The translations under genes and the position numbers were made by a program. Shown one piece after another: positions 1 to 11,939 of a DNA stretch of 64,000 nt; the stretch's first letter is position 1, and each line of letters begins with the position of its first letter. Below the pieces are notes generated by a model. It saw only the letters and a program-made list of their open reading frames with translations. It was not told where the DNA came from and made no database searches. Source of the DNA: Caenorhabditis elegans (Eukaryota > Nematoda > Chromadorea > Rhabditida > Rhabditidae); contig NC_003284.9 in assembly GCF_000002985.6 (NCBI RefSeq), positions 6,014,001 to 6,078,000 of the forward strand. The letters run 5' to 3'.

Positions 1-1518
1 GTGTAGCATGAAAGTTTCGAATTTTTAGAATATTCGGTTAAAAGTGCCGAGCCCTGCAAACATTTCCATTAAAATTTTTTGAAAGTTTTAAAAACATTTT
101 TGGTCTCATACATAATTTTCATCAAATTCACTCCTCCTGTAAAAAGTCGAGAACTATATTTGTCTACATAATCTGTCAAAAAGCTTCTTGTTGTAGCCCT
201 TTCCATCTTTCCTTTCTTCTTTTCTTTTTTTTTTCTACTTTAGTTTACACTTTCTTGCCATTGATTCAGTCCATCGTTATCTGGAAATACAATCGTCCTC
301 TCGATTTCTTTTCTCTTTTATTCCACTTTGGCATGAATTAGTTACCGTAAATTCAGTAAATTTCATAACCTTTCTTATATTTCACAAACAAGTTTAGAGT
401 ACATTTTTAAACTAACCGGTTGAAAATGCAAATTACATGCACTCATGTTTACCGCTGATGCGTTTTCATCATTGATAGGTTAAATTAGTCTTTTTTTTTC
501 ATTTTTTGTTTTTTCACTGACTCTTCAAATATATATTCAACTTTCAATGATTGTTCTGAAATTTAAACTACAGTTTTTGAAGTTAGTGTAGCGCCAGTCA
601 ATTTTGTCTAAATATATTTATAATGATCCAAAACAGCCGAATATTAAAATTTACACTCCAAAACGTTTTTGAATTGTTGTATTTATTTTGAATTTCCAGT
701 CAAAGTTTTGGTAATTTGCCAAAATTTTGAAAAATATGAGCTTTTAAGGAAATCCAGAATAATGTCGCATGTTCCGACTGCATGGTTGTTTTAAAACAAA
801 TAACTAAAACAAAAAGTATAAAAATAATAGACAAAACGTTTTTTGGCCGACAAATTATGAGTAGCAAAAACTGAGTAATTTTTACTACTTGACAGTAAAT
901 TTAAAAAAAAGAAATTAAAAACATAGTATTTTGGAAAGTTTTTCAATGATATTTGATCATTTGGGCACTATAGAAGTAGGTTTAAACGATTTTAAAATGA
1001 GGCTACACCACTTTTAACTTGACTGAGGTATTTCAGAATTGAAGATAAAAGCAGTATAAGGGAGGACCTTTTGTTCCTTTTTTTTCTATGTAATATTCAA
1101 TTGAAGCAGTGCCCCTAAATAAATAAGCAACATTTTCAAAATATATATAAAAGTGAATGGACACCTTCTCAACACAAGAAGCAATTCTTCCTTTCGAAGG
1201 TCTTTCAACCTCTAATTCTCTTCCTTTTCAATGGAATGTTTTTAAAAGAAAAGTCACTTGGTAAAGAAAATCTCGCGACCAGACCAGAGGTAACCATCAT
1301 CAACAAAAAAGTGTCTTGTTTATTTTTTCCTCTCTTCTTTCTTTCTTTAAGTTTTCTCTTTACTATTGTTCCATTTGTCCATCGTCTCACAATTTCGATC
1401 GGCAAAAAACGGTTTGTCCACTTCAATTTGCTAGACTTGTTTCCATTGTTGCACACTCCTTGTTTCAAGAACATTCAAAATATCATGAATGATGTATATG
1501 CTTGAATTTACAGATAAA
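1..1518. other. Upstream non-coding region
   Basis: AT-rich sequence with no reading frame I can defend. It precedes the ATG of the first gene and presumably holds its promoter. Long pyrimidine stretches at 1300-1370 create overlapping open frames on both strands, but these look like composition effects. Confidence 0.5.
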
Positions 1519-3584
1519 ATGAACGACTATTACTGGCAAGACGAGAGATTATGGAGACAAAGAGACGCAGTTGAAAAACCGAAACCTTTGAGTGTTACAC
1601 TCAAAAAATATTCATTGGTGAGTCTTCGTATGTTAATTCAGCGAAGAAAACAATATATATAGTATTTAAAAATGTGTATTTATCTTTATCTTTATTTTTG
1701 TAACCATTAATATTCAAATGTGTTTATTATTTAGGACTATTGGGTTAAGTGTTCCTAACAGAAAGTCAGCAATTTTTCAACAACCCAAAATTGATCAACA
1801 TCAAAATTTGGTTAGCCAGAATAAAGGCAGAACTGGGAATGTTCTTCTGAAATTTTTCAAATTTATTTTGTATACAGCCAAGGGGCAGTGTTACTTTGAA
1901 GCCCGTGCGATTAACTCAATTAACTTTCAAATACATAACTACTTTTAAAGTCTGTACACTACAAAATGCCTTCATCAAAGTAATGATTTTGAAAGACCAA
2001 AAAATCAAATCGATCACAAATCTTTGACAAAGAAAGAACAATTCTGAAGAACATTTTTTTATCAATTTTTAACTGGATTTTTAGTTTATTGAAAAACTTT
2101 TTTGATTAAATAATTTTTTTGACACTTCGTTTGTTGAATGATTTTAAAAATAAACCAAATTTTTAAAAACTGATTTTGTATTTTTTTTTCATGTTTCCAT
2201 ACAGAATCCCACAAGCTTTCCCTATTCTTAAAAATTTAGAAATTATGAAAAAGAAATTTCATTCAAACGCTTCTCAAAAAATCACTTTTCCATCATCATT
2301 TGAGGGGTATATTGAAAAATTCTTAGTTTTCTAGAAACGCTTAAACCACAACTTTTCTCAACCCAACAAAAAATATTTCGATCAAAGAAGGAACCATTAT
2401 GTACTACTACTAAAGGGAACATTTATAATGTCAATCAGTAATAATTTTTTGGATCCAAACAACTACAAAAAACACAAAAAATTTATAATTATGTTGATCT
2501 TGTGACAATAGTGTCCGTATTTTAACGATTTCCATCCACACTTCGCTAAATAACATTCCAGTCCTTTCATTCAACATTTCATTGCTTTTGACGAAAAAGA
2601 AAAAACAAATAATTTCAGACGACTGCTGCATTCTCAATGATTTCGCATTTATTTTTTGACGGAATTCTTTCTGTTTCACTTTTATCTGCACTCATGTTCA
2701 CATATGTTCTTTCATATCGAAAAGCTCGTGTCAATGTCAATGAAACGTATTATGATTTAAGGCGGAATTATTATAAGGTATAGTAGATACATAAATCAAG
2801 GTACTTGTGTATTATACCCCCGCCATTTTAAACATTAATTTTTTACCTTATAAAATAAAAACGTGCGAAATTTTAGGCTTAGGAAAACACCATTCGTAAG
2901 CCTAACGAGGAAAATGGGTATCACGTTTAATTTAAACGAATAAATAGGGGGTATAATACACAAGTACCTAAATCAAATTTGAACATAAATTGAATTCCAG
3001 ACGTGCTTGCTGATATTTTCTTCAACATTGCTTGCAGTTTTGCGGGTCGCATTCATTTCATTGAGTGACGAATCGAGGTTTTCTTTGGTGAGATTTTTGA
3101 TTTATCGAAAATTGCTTTTTAACTGGAAAAAACAATCTTCCTCTTGGAAAACCTTGCAAAAAATGTGTTATTGTTGAGGGATCTTCGTTGTAAAATCAAA
3201 GGGTATATATTAAAAGTTTAATTCGCACTTTTACAGAAAATTCGAATTAGACTTTTAATATATACCCTTTGATTTTTTAAAATGCATACATACACCATTT
3301 AGAAGATAACCCTCAATTCTCCACCGGCTGGTAGGTATCAGGAAGTATAATGCTGATAAAATGAACAGAGCTCTTAACTGTTTTTCCCAATAAATAGTTT
3401 AGCAATTTAAATAGATAGACTTCTATAAAAATATAAATTGCATTTTCAGTATCTCGCATATCTTGCATTATTTCTTGCATTCACTGAAAATCTTCAAATG
3501 ATGAGTGAAGCTGAATCGTATGTACCGCCACCTCGGGCTCCAGCTTATCAACGAAGATTTCCACGATATGCACCGGCTGGATAA
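1519..3584 (+). CDS. Small multi-pass membrane protein, unrecognised (4 exons, 159 aa)
   Basis: Exons 1519-1617, 2619-2777, 3001-3087 and 3450-3584 all join in phase 0 with GTGAGT- or GTATAG-type donors and TTTCAG/TTCCAG acceptors. The ATG lies six bases after GAATTTACAG, a likely SL1 trans-splice acceptor. The product starts MNDYYWQDERLW, which is polar and charged. It then has hydrophobic segments at about residues 39-64, 87-107 and 116-130, and ends in a Pro/Arg-rich tail (APAYQRRFPRYAPAG). This suggests three membrane passes with a cytosolic or extracellular tail. I do not recognise a family and assign no function. Introns 2 and 3 each carry a strong inverted repeat. A polyadenylation signal AATAAA lies at 3706-3711, about 120 bases past the stop. 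The gene structure is convincing; the function is unknown. Confidence 0.75.
2799..2969. repeat. MITE-like inverted repeat in an intron, copy 1
   Basis: The two ends are exact reverse complements for 23 bases (AGGTACTTGTGTATTATACC at the left, its complement at the right), and a smaller TAGGCTTA/TAAGCCTA stem lies inside. The 171-bp unit takes up most of intron 2 (2778-3000) of the first gene. A diverged relative with the same GGTACTTGTGTATTA ends lies at 32806-33013. Confidence 0.85.
3192..3276. repeat. Long hairpin in intron 3
   Basis: Two arms of about 36 bases (starting AAAATCAAAGGGTATATATT) are inverted around a loop of about 15 bases with very few mismatches. It lies wholly in the 3088-3449 intron. 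Its sequence differs from the 2799-2969 element. Confidence 0.8.
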
Positions 3585-3705
3585 ATTGCTACGACTATGT
3601 TCTGTGACATACGAGGATCTCAATTTTTGGGAAAATTTCGATCTCTGTAATTCATTAGACACAATCTAATGGGCTTTTTCACGAGTTTGCTTCATTTTCT
3701 GGCAT

Positions 3706-3711
3706 AATAAA
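3706..3711 (+). terminator. Poly(A) signal AATAAA of the first gene
   Basis: Canonical hexamer about 120 bases after the TAA at 3582-3584, followed by a T-rich stretch. Confidence 0.6.
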
Positions 3712-4456
3712 ATCTCGATTTATTTATTTTTAATTTTAATTTTGAAACACTATTCCTTTTTATTAAAACAGCATTGTAGCAACAAAGAGTTCGTTTGATT
3801 TTTTTGCACTAGACGCTGCTTTTTGTTGGTCCACGAAATGCTTTGATTGGATGTAGAGAAAAAAAGTAAGGAAAATCACGGTGAGCTTTTTACTGGTGTT
3901 TTTTGAACAAGTCTTACTCAACGACGTTTTGTCGTGGCTCTGTAATAGGGTAAGAATAGAGCTGGCAAACCAAATCACACCTTAACAGTAGGTTTTTTTT
4001 TTCAAATTTTGAACTAAAAACACGAAAAATAACCCTTGGAAGCCCGGTTTTACGGCCCTACGTTGGAAAAAATAAATCACAGAGAAATTAATTCATTTAG
4101 TTTTTTTCGTGCAATTTTATTTACGAATGAAATATATATCACTCTGATCATCGAAATCGTCTGTATCGAAGATGGTATCTCCAGTACCAGCTCCAGATGT
4201 ACCTGTTACATGACATACTGAAGAAGAAAAGAAAGAAGGAGGTTGTCAGAAGTATTGTTAAGTGAAGGATGTCAAGAAAAATTGAAACAATCAGAAAATG
4301 AAGAGAACAAGAAAAAGATAATGGCAAGAGAGAATAGCCAGAATGCCTTCAGTGAACACTTTGATGTGTTTCAGTTTTATTATAGCAGCTTGGCAAAATA
4401 CTGAATGTCTATCGTAATTTATTGTTGCTGTACTATGATTTGAGAAACAGGAAAAC
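3712..4456. other. Intergenic region between convergent genes
   Basis: Between the 3' ends of the + strand membrane-protein gene and the - strand hydrolase gene. I see no coding exon, RNA gene or repeat that I can support. Confidence 0.45.
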
Positions 4457-4462
4457 TTTATT
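4457..4462 (-). terminator. Poly(A) signal AATAAA of the TMEM53-like gene
   Basis: The complement of TTTATT, starting about 18 bases downstream of the TGA at 4483-4481. The 3' UTR would be very short, which is common in this organism. Confidence 0.6.
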
Positions 4463-4480
4463 GTCTGAACTATTTTGAGA

Positions 4481-5933
4481 TCACAATTTACTTATAAATT
4501 CAACGCATTTGTCTGAATACACTGCCGGTTTTGCACGGAAATGTGCCACGTGCTCTGTATCTCCGAAGTTAAGATTTTCTACGTGGCATCCCCTTTTTCT
4601 TTGAATTTCTACAAATTTTTCCAGTAGATCGTATGGTACCATTGAATCCCCGTGAGAGTAAAAATACACTTGTCGTTTTGGAAGCTCAATTTTGTCATGA
4701 ATGTACCAATAGGAAAAGAAGTATGGTCGAAGAAATGGTAAAAGCGTTACCAATGGACTTAGCTGAAAAATTCTTAGAATGAAAAATTAAATAAATCCTT
4801 TGCTTACCAATTTATCTCGAACTGCATTGACTAGTTCATAGATTTTCTGTCGAGTTTCGTCTTTCATATAAGTTACAGAAGGCGTTGAAAGCATCATAGC
4901 TTTTCCGTTTTGATGTGGAAATGGAATGGATGGAGCGCTGTAAATATATATTTTAATCGGGATAAATTGGTAATTCAGTCCAACTTTTGTGCTCAGGTTT
5001 AACCAAACTTTTGCATTTTTCACTCAACTTCTTTGTGTCTGTTTTAGGCTTAGAAAATACATGGGAGTTGGATCCAACTTGAGTATTTATGGTTTGGCAA
5101 GATGTCAGGTACATTTTTCATTTTTAACAGTTTTGGTCACAAAATTTTCTGGAACTTACCTATCAAAAATGATTCCTTGAACATTATCAAAAAGTTTTGG
5201 ATTTCCCGTTGCCTTTGCCAGTGAGACGATTCCTCGAATTCCATTGATTGAAAAAGAATGAATCATAATTGGACTGAAATTATGATTTTTTCGCTCTAAT
5301 AACTGTAATTTTCACATTAACAATTTTTTTACCTATTCCCGTACTTCTCCAGAATCGGTAGCATTCTCTTTCCAATTGAATTATTTGGAACTGTAAAACT
5401 GAACGTTGGGGGACAAATTAATGCCACGTCGTACCTACAAAAAAATAAATTTTACGAGAATAAGATTTTGGTCAATATATACCCTTTATCATTATAAAGC
5501 TTCGAATACTTTTCCATATGTTTATTGGCAGCTCCGGCCCATCCAATCATCAAAACGACTGGCTTAGAAGTAGACGCTGAAAATATAATGTATTTGCAGC
5601 TTGCAGATGAAACAGTGTCGGTGTGACTTTCTTTAAAAAAGAGTCAGAGTAATAAAAATATTTTGACACTTACAATTAGAGCTTTTTGCAACAGGGCTGA
5701 AACCCAAAGCCCTGTTGCAAACTTGAACCCGCCATTAAAAAAATTTTAATGTGAAATTTTAGTGCCGTTTCTCATTCAAACTTACCATTTGCCTTCGTGG
5801 ATGCCACGTGGTATTTCATGTGAGGTTCTGGAACACGAGTCCAGAATATATTTCTCATTTGAATTATGTTCCGGATTCCTCCATAAGTAGATGATGAGGA
5901 TTTAAGACAATGCGAAGCCACTGGGAGTACCAT
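4481..5933 (-). CDS. TMEM53/DUF829-type alpha/beta hydrolase (6 exons, 289 aa)
   Basis: In coding order the exons are 5933-5786, 5576-5483, 5434-5333, 5273-5160, 4937-4808 and 4762-4481, with consistent phases. Family marks: a core strand ending in GWAGA (about 61-65), the elbow HSFSING (120-126, candidate nucleophile Ser123), GIIFDSAPS (about 147-156), SHGDSMVP (233-239, acid Asp235) and DTEHVAHFR (264-272, candidate His267 or His270). This order is that of the DUF829/TMEM53 family, which are membrane- or nuclear-envelope-associated proteins with an alpha/beta hydrolase fold and no well-defined substrate. The ATG follows ACGATCAG by three bases, so trans-splicing is likely. The first intron contains a 13-bp perfect hairpin. 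The family call is good; catalytic activity is inferred. Confidence 0.85.
5680..5719. repeat. Short perfect hairpin in an intron
   Basis: TTGCAACAGGGCT is repeated as its exact reverse complement after about 8 bases. It lies in the first intron (5577-5785) of the TMEM53-like gene. Confidence 0.7.
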
Positions 5934-5936
5934 ATT

Positions 5937-7049
5937 CTGATCGTAAATTGGAAATTAAATTATTAGAAAAATGAAATTAAGAGAAATATATACTGAATGC
6001 GTCAGGTTATTTAAAAGATTAAACAAACAAAAGTCACTATTCAAGAATGTTGAAAACAAAACTTGTAGATAATTCTCGATGATTGGGAAAATACATTTGG
6101 ATGCCACCACAGTGCCTATTACAAAATACCAACGATTCTCTTTCAGTTTTAAATTTTAAATGTAATACTTGAACAATTATTCGTAAGACCATTGACGACA
6201 AAGAAAAAGACTATGAATGAGTAAAACATCGAACACGTGGAAGGACAGCTGTAGGTATTTATACGCATTTCGTCTCTTCTTCTTCTGATTATTGATCTAT
6301 GTACCCTGTGCTCATCCCCCATTTTCTCACAATGACAATAGAGTTGTGGTCATTGATCTTGTGGTCAGTGATGTGTCTGAGAAATTGACTGTTGCTCTAC
6401 TCTAAAGGCACATATCTCGGTTGTCTTTGGTTTTTTTAATTGTTTAAACGTTAAAATACATACCTGATATGTGTCAAAATATCCATAGTTATAGAATTTT
6501 TGATTGCACCAAAGACAGTCAAGATATAAGCTGCCAAAGAAGAAAATAGGCCAATACGGAAATACTTTAAAGTTTCTTATTTTGAAGAAAAACATTTTTT
6601 TGAAAAAAAATACAAACGGGGAGATTTGTCATAATTCAAAAATAGCGTCTTTCAAAGTTGATTTTTTGTTATTTCTCAACTTTTTTGGTATTTTTAAATT
6701 TTATACTATTTTGGGTACTCGAACATTGCATAATCTCAAAACTGACTAATGGATAATGGGTACAAATGTTGAAACATTACTATTTCAGCTTCATCTATGT
6801 AGATCTACGACACCTTCGTGCAAAACTGATGATATGAAAACTTGTTTATAAAAGTATTATTTTTTAGAAAGTAGGTTTTATTTAAACTTGAACAAAAATA
6901 TGTATTGAAACAACAAATTTAATGTGTATGAATATGTACATGGTAGAATTGTTAAAATGAAATTCGAAAAAAAAACAGGAAACGTAGTAACAAAATTGAA
7001 TTCAAATGAAAAAAATAGTTTTTTTTAAATAAAAATTGGAAAGCAAGAA
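5937..7049. other. Intergenic region with promoter of the TMEM53-like gene
   Basis: AT-rich. The part near 5940-6350 is the likely promoter of the hydrolase gene. A TTTATT at 6877-6882 (AATAAA on the minus strand) could end the transcript of the DUF3557-like gene, about 170 bases past its stop. I see no convincing exon. Confidence 0.4.
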
Positions 7050-8457
7050 TCAATTGTTTCTCAGACTGGTATAGACATTCACAAAATGTTCAATAACTCC
7101 AGAAGCTCGATTCTTTGAAGATCCTTTATTGAGAACTTGTGCAGTAACATGATGTTTTGGAAAGAATACTGTTCCCGTTTTGTACCAAGAAATGACCAAT
7201 TCCTTTTCGCCTTCCATGTCGATTGTCAGACAATTTCTGAAATAGTTTATTTTTATTCGATATAAATTTTCATTTTTTTTAAGCTAATGCATACCTTCCT
7301 TTCCAATTTGTTTTTCTAACATTGATTCGTACTCTTAACTCCGATTTGAGATTTCTTAAAACAAAATTGTGATCATGTGAAGTTGCTGTATATTTTAATC
7401 CAATGCACAAATTTTCAGAATCAATTAATTTTTGAACGAAGTCAATGAAAGTTGAGTTTGCATTCATTTTTTGATTTATCTTTGCAGCTGAAACCAATGG
7501 CATATCTAAAAGTGCTTCATTAATCATGTCGACTGTATCAATCATTAAATACTTTGCTTCATAGATCTGTAATTTTAAAATTAAATTATTTTATTGTTTT
7601 CCATTATTTCTTACCATTGGAATTTCAAAAATTGTTGAAGTATCACATTGGTTATCCACAATTACTCGTTTAAAGTGCACATTCTTCAGTAATCTCAATG
7701 AGTTTTCCATTCCTCGTGCTGTGATTATTTTCAGAGATACCACATTTTTCGGGAAAAAACGCTGCACCGGCCATTTCATTTTCTGCAATTTGTTTTGAAA
7801 GTTGATTAAGAGATGGGTGCATGCAAAACTTACATTAATAGTTAATTGCTTAATATGAATATCCTTCCTATTCAAATAAAACAGGATACATCTTGAAATA
7901 ACTTTATCTGGTAGATCAAGAGTACTCATTCTTGAAGTAACAACACGACAGAAATCCTTTCTTCTTCTAGTATAATCGAAGCGAATTATCATTCCATCAA
8001 TCCAAACTCGGCAACATTGTGATACCTGATCATCAGTTATTTGAACTGATTTCAATCGATATGGCACATTTCTCTCCATTTTTTGAATAGCAGGGCAATG
8101 ACCAGCCAATTCTTTCCTGGAAATTTGAACATAAGGTTTGAACGTAAATTATTTTTTTGACTGAGGGGAAAATAGGGAAAAGCTTGTGATTTGCGGTAAA
8201 TTAAAATTCTTAACCTAAACGGTCCAGCAACAAAACGTATTGTGAAAATGAAAACAAACTACAATATACTAACCCTTCAACATAACAATTGCTCAGTTAC
8301 TGTCTAGCTTTTTTCAAAAAAAAATTCAAAAAAAGAAGTATCCGTCTACAACTATTTTGCTAACGCCAAAAAAAAAATTGTCTTACCTTTTTACAAAATT
8401 CATCCGAATTAAAATACTTCGGAGGACAGGATAAGTCATTGCATTTGATGGACACAT
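7050..8457 (-). CDS. DUF3557-type nematode protein (5 exons, 326 aa)
   Basis: Exons in coding order are 8457-8387, 8116-7834, 7782-7615, 7566-7295 and 7236-7050, and all phases fit. The N-terminus TYPVLRSILIRM, followed by CPAIQKMERNVPYRLKSVQI, matches my memory of the DUF3557 pattern in Caenorhabditis (a helical segment, then CPS-IQK-E-x-x-PLRL). This is an expanded family, related in style to the F-box-associated proteins, with unknown biochemical role. No membrane segment or catalytic motif is visible. The start at 8457 is the most upstream ATG; an in-frame ATG at 8439 is the alternative. The 51-bp intron 7783-7833 is a multiple of three and free of stops, so its retention would keep the frame. 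The exon structure is good; the family is assigned by recall. Confidence 0.75.
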
Positions 8458-11029
8458 TTATTTTAAAAAACAAGTTTATAAGAAGGCAACAGTGTTATAT
8501 GAGAATGGAGGATTGAATGAGAGAAAGAAGAACAGATGGTGTGCACTCTATTAGCGTCTTAATCGATCGAAAAACGTACACATTTACACGACAGGACCAC
8601 GAAGGACATAATTGGAATTGAGACCCAGACACGAAATTTTGCGGCAAAAATACGATCCCCGGTCTTGACACGACAAAATTGTAAAAATACGAAAAATCGA
8701 AGGAAATTGAATTTCAAACAGTGAACTCTACTTTTAAAGAGCAAATGGTTGTTTTGGTACATAATTGTCTTTAGAACCAATGAGAGACAAAACCAATGTG
8801 GCGTTAAGGACACTGAAATTCCAGTTTTAGCTGCCAATGAACTCCGAGTTCCAAAACAAATTTCTTCAAAACTGAACACCCAAAGTTTTTTAAACTTTAT
8901 AATTCTACTTTACCAACAACAAAGTACACTCAATACCCACCGTTCAAAATTTGACTAAAATTCCAGTTTTACCTTCCACTGAAAATTTATTCCGAAGTAA
9001 AAACATTATCTTCTTCAAGCGATTTTCTGTATTTTCGCTACAGGTTTTAGACTAATTGTTTATACCGCTGTTTAGTCCAAAAAAATCCATTTTACAAAAA
9101 TTCAGAAATTTGCTACAGGTCATAATAATAGTGGAGTCTTGGTGTCAAGAAAATTTGTAATTTTTCTTCCCGAAATCGACAAAGTCTTGATAAATTTTCA
9201 ATTTTTTCATTTCAATGAACATTTCTATATGAAACCTATTTTATTCGAAAGAGGACCTTAATAGTAGGTCACCTCAACATTTTTAGGACCGGACGGGCAC
9301 TTTGAAGGGGGGGGGGGGGGGAACATCGATCTGAACCGATCTGAATCTATCAACTGATAGACCAACTGATTACCACTCGGCCACACCTCTTCGATTTAAA
9401 TCATAATTATATTGCCATTCTATTCGAGTTTAATAATGAATGATTTCTGCCTTTCCAGCGGATGGATTATCGCTTCCACTCAACTTTCTGCTAATTAAAC
9501 ATTTTATTTCACTGTCCTTCATATAATTTCATTATTACCTTACTCATTCTAAATGACAAGAGAGTAAAATGAAAAGATGTTAATGAAAGATTATTTCGGT
9601 CGGAAAGAAACATTGTTTAGCGAATATAATAAACATCTCGTTACGTGTGCATTAAAATCTTAAATGACTATGTTTTTTCAATAATGACAATTTCATAAAT
9701 TCCAAAGTTGGAAATTAATTGTCGAAAAATTTTTTTGTTTTTTTCAAAACAATATTTTCCGAAAAATGTAGACTAATTTTGTTGTAAGCTTTTTAGACAA
9801 AAAATTTTGAGTTAATTTACGACGACCAAAACCACGAAGAGACAGGGAAGAAGTCTGAAAAAAATATCCGAGGTAATCCGAGATCTATTAAATTAAACAG
9901 AAAAATACTGCTACCCAGAATTATTGAGTCGTGGTTCAAAACTCCAGTTTTCTAGCTTAATATTTCCCTATTTCTCTTATCAGTTTTTTGACCAGACCTT
10001 TCTTTTCTCCCCGTTAGAAAATACTTAACAAAGCAAAAGAGAGGCAATTCAATTTTATGGCATAATAACGGCAGTTTCAGTTTAAGTTTTTGAATACAAA
10101 ACACTACACAAAACAAGATGATCGATTTGCATATCTTGTAGTCATGTGATCTATTATTTTGTATTTCAGATTCAATAAAAACAGTTTTAGTTCACGGTAT
10201 ATTGAGAGACATTTTTTATTCATTTTAAAATAACTCTTCATTAGTTGTCCGAAAAACTAGGATTATAATGATCTTTTGTGCAAATGCATGAACTATGTTT
10301 GACTTTTTCGCGTTTTCTGACTGAAGTAGCTGGTTTTCTTGAGACCATATTCGATTTGAAACAATTTTTTTTTACTTTTTCAAAGATTTCTTGCTAAAAA
10401 AGTTGAGAAACGGAAACAAACTAGCTAAACGTACATTACTTCATATTTGGCCAAAATTTCTACCATAAAAATGGCTGAAAAATTAGAACCGTTGTTTCGA
10501 ACAATATAAGAAAGAAAAAAGTGAAGAAAAATAGACAAGTTTAGCCAGAAAACACGAAAGCGTCTAATTTAGGCCATCCATTTTCACGAATAATTAAACA
10601 TACAGCCAATTAAAAAAATTCACAAAATTGGAAAATTAAATAATTTTGACAAAATTAAAAAGAATTATGACAAATTAAACAGTTTTTTCAGTCATGACCG
10701 CCATGTTTGCCAAATCTAGTTATCATATATTTTAGTAATCAACGTAAAAAATCAGTCACGCCCATAATTATGTCAACTGCTAAACTTGCTATTTTGGGTT
10801 GAAGTATTTTCTGAGAAGACAAAAACAATATCAAAAAAAATTATTTTTGTCTATTTATTATACGTAGAATGTTTTCTAGGCGTATATATTTTTTTTTGAA
10901 TCCCATTCATTGATGATATTTTGCTCTTGAAAATTATATTAAAGCTTAAATTTTAATAACATTTTTAACTTAATCTCATTATTTTCAATTATTTTCAAAT
11001 AGACATGGAGCTCGCCATCTCTTTTTCAG
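8458..11029. other. Non-coding stretch upstream of the DUF3557-like gene
   Basis: AT-rich with no supported exon. It holds a 15-base G run at 9307-9321 joined to a tRNA-like sequence (separate entries). An ORF at 8559-8879 on the minus strand has no splice or family support. Confidence 0.4.
9307..9392 (-). pseudogene. tRNA-like relic ending in a mono-C run
   Basis: Read on the minus strand, the sequence has TGGCCGAGTGGT, an excellent RNA polymerase III A box typical of tRNA-Leu/Ser. About 30 bases on is GGTTCAGATCG, which is close to the B box. A 5' GAAGAGG could pair with CCCCTTC on the far side of a 15-base C run (G run 9307-9321 on the + strand) in six of seven positions. The T stem is imperfect, so this is probably a decayed tRNA or tRNA-derived repeat, not a working tRNA. 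Confidence 0.35.
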
Positions 11030-11939
11030 TTACATCAAAGAACGAAGTGCTGTGCAAACAGGTCATGATTTTCAGGGTTAGTCAAAAAGTCGTTATCGGA
11101 GTGAAGCGTCATTGCATTGGAATTGAGCTGAATATTTCCCTACGCTCTCCTTAAAATTTTATGTACAACTTAGTGACGTGAATAAGTTTTGATCTGTTTG
11201 GATGCAGGTCAGAAGTGTCGATAACGTCTGTTTTCTTTTCTGCATTTGAGTTTAGTTCGCGTGACCGTACAATTTCTCTCCTTTTATGCTCCATATTGAC
11301 GTAATGCTTCACGCTTTTATATTTCCAACTATGTTTTCCTTTCCGGACAACATATGATTCACCTGAAACTGGGAAATAACAATAGTGTGCAAAGAATAAT
11401 GTATTTTCTTCAAGAACCAATTGAGTCACTATTTGTATTATTGGTTCTATGATTCCAGTTTAATTACTGTTCTTAGAAGATTGGATGTGCACGATAGGCA
11501 GTAGTCGATTGATGAAAGACTAAAGAATGGTTTCTTGGCAAATCATTGTGTACCGGGAGGAATTAATTCGTTTTATCTAATGAGAAGGTTTGTGCAACCG
11601 AAAGTTTTTATCGCACATACACACACATACACACTTACAAATTCAATGGTCGGCTTAACTCGAGAACTTTTGTGTTTTCTCCAATTTCAATCATTTTCAG
11701 TTCAAGACTGTGACACTTCATTTTCTAACTTTTCATTGTACTTAGCGGTTACTTCATAAGTTGAAAATTCTTTAAATTATTGCATTAATAAAAATTGAAA
11801 ATATTCCGCAGTTCCCGCAAATTACTACTATTCATGCAAAAAAGTCAATGCTAAGCTACAAGAAGCTGCTGCGCTAATAGAGACTACAAGACTCATCGGA
11901 AAATACTGTGATGGAGTAGCTCGTGGGGAAAGTGCGCTT
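11030..11939 (+). CDS. Candidate coding exons, unrecognised (partial model)
   Basis: Two GC-richer blocks stand out from the AT-rich background. Block 11030-11076 lies between CTCTTTTTCAG and GTTAGT, and reads YIKERSAVQTGHDFQ. Block 11812-11939 follows ATTCCGCAG and reads on as PANYYYSCKKVNAKLQEAAA and LIETTRLIGKYCDGVARGES, up to a possible GTAGTA donor. The first block ends in phase 1 and the second needs two bases, so they join cleanly. I cannot find a certain start exon or next exon, and I do not recognise a family. The helical, charged pattern is protein-like. An ATG at 11005 opens another frame of 49 codons. The blocks could be remnants of a pseudogene. Confidence 0.3.
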
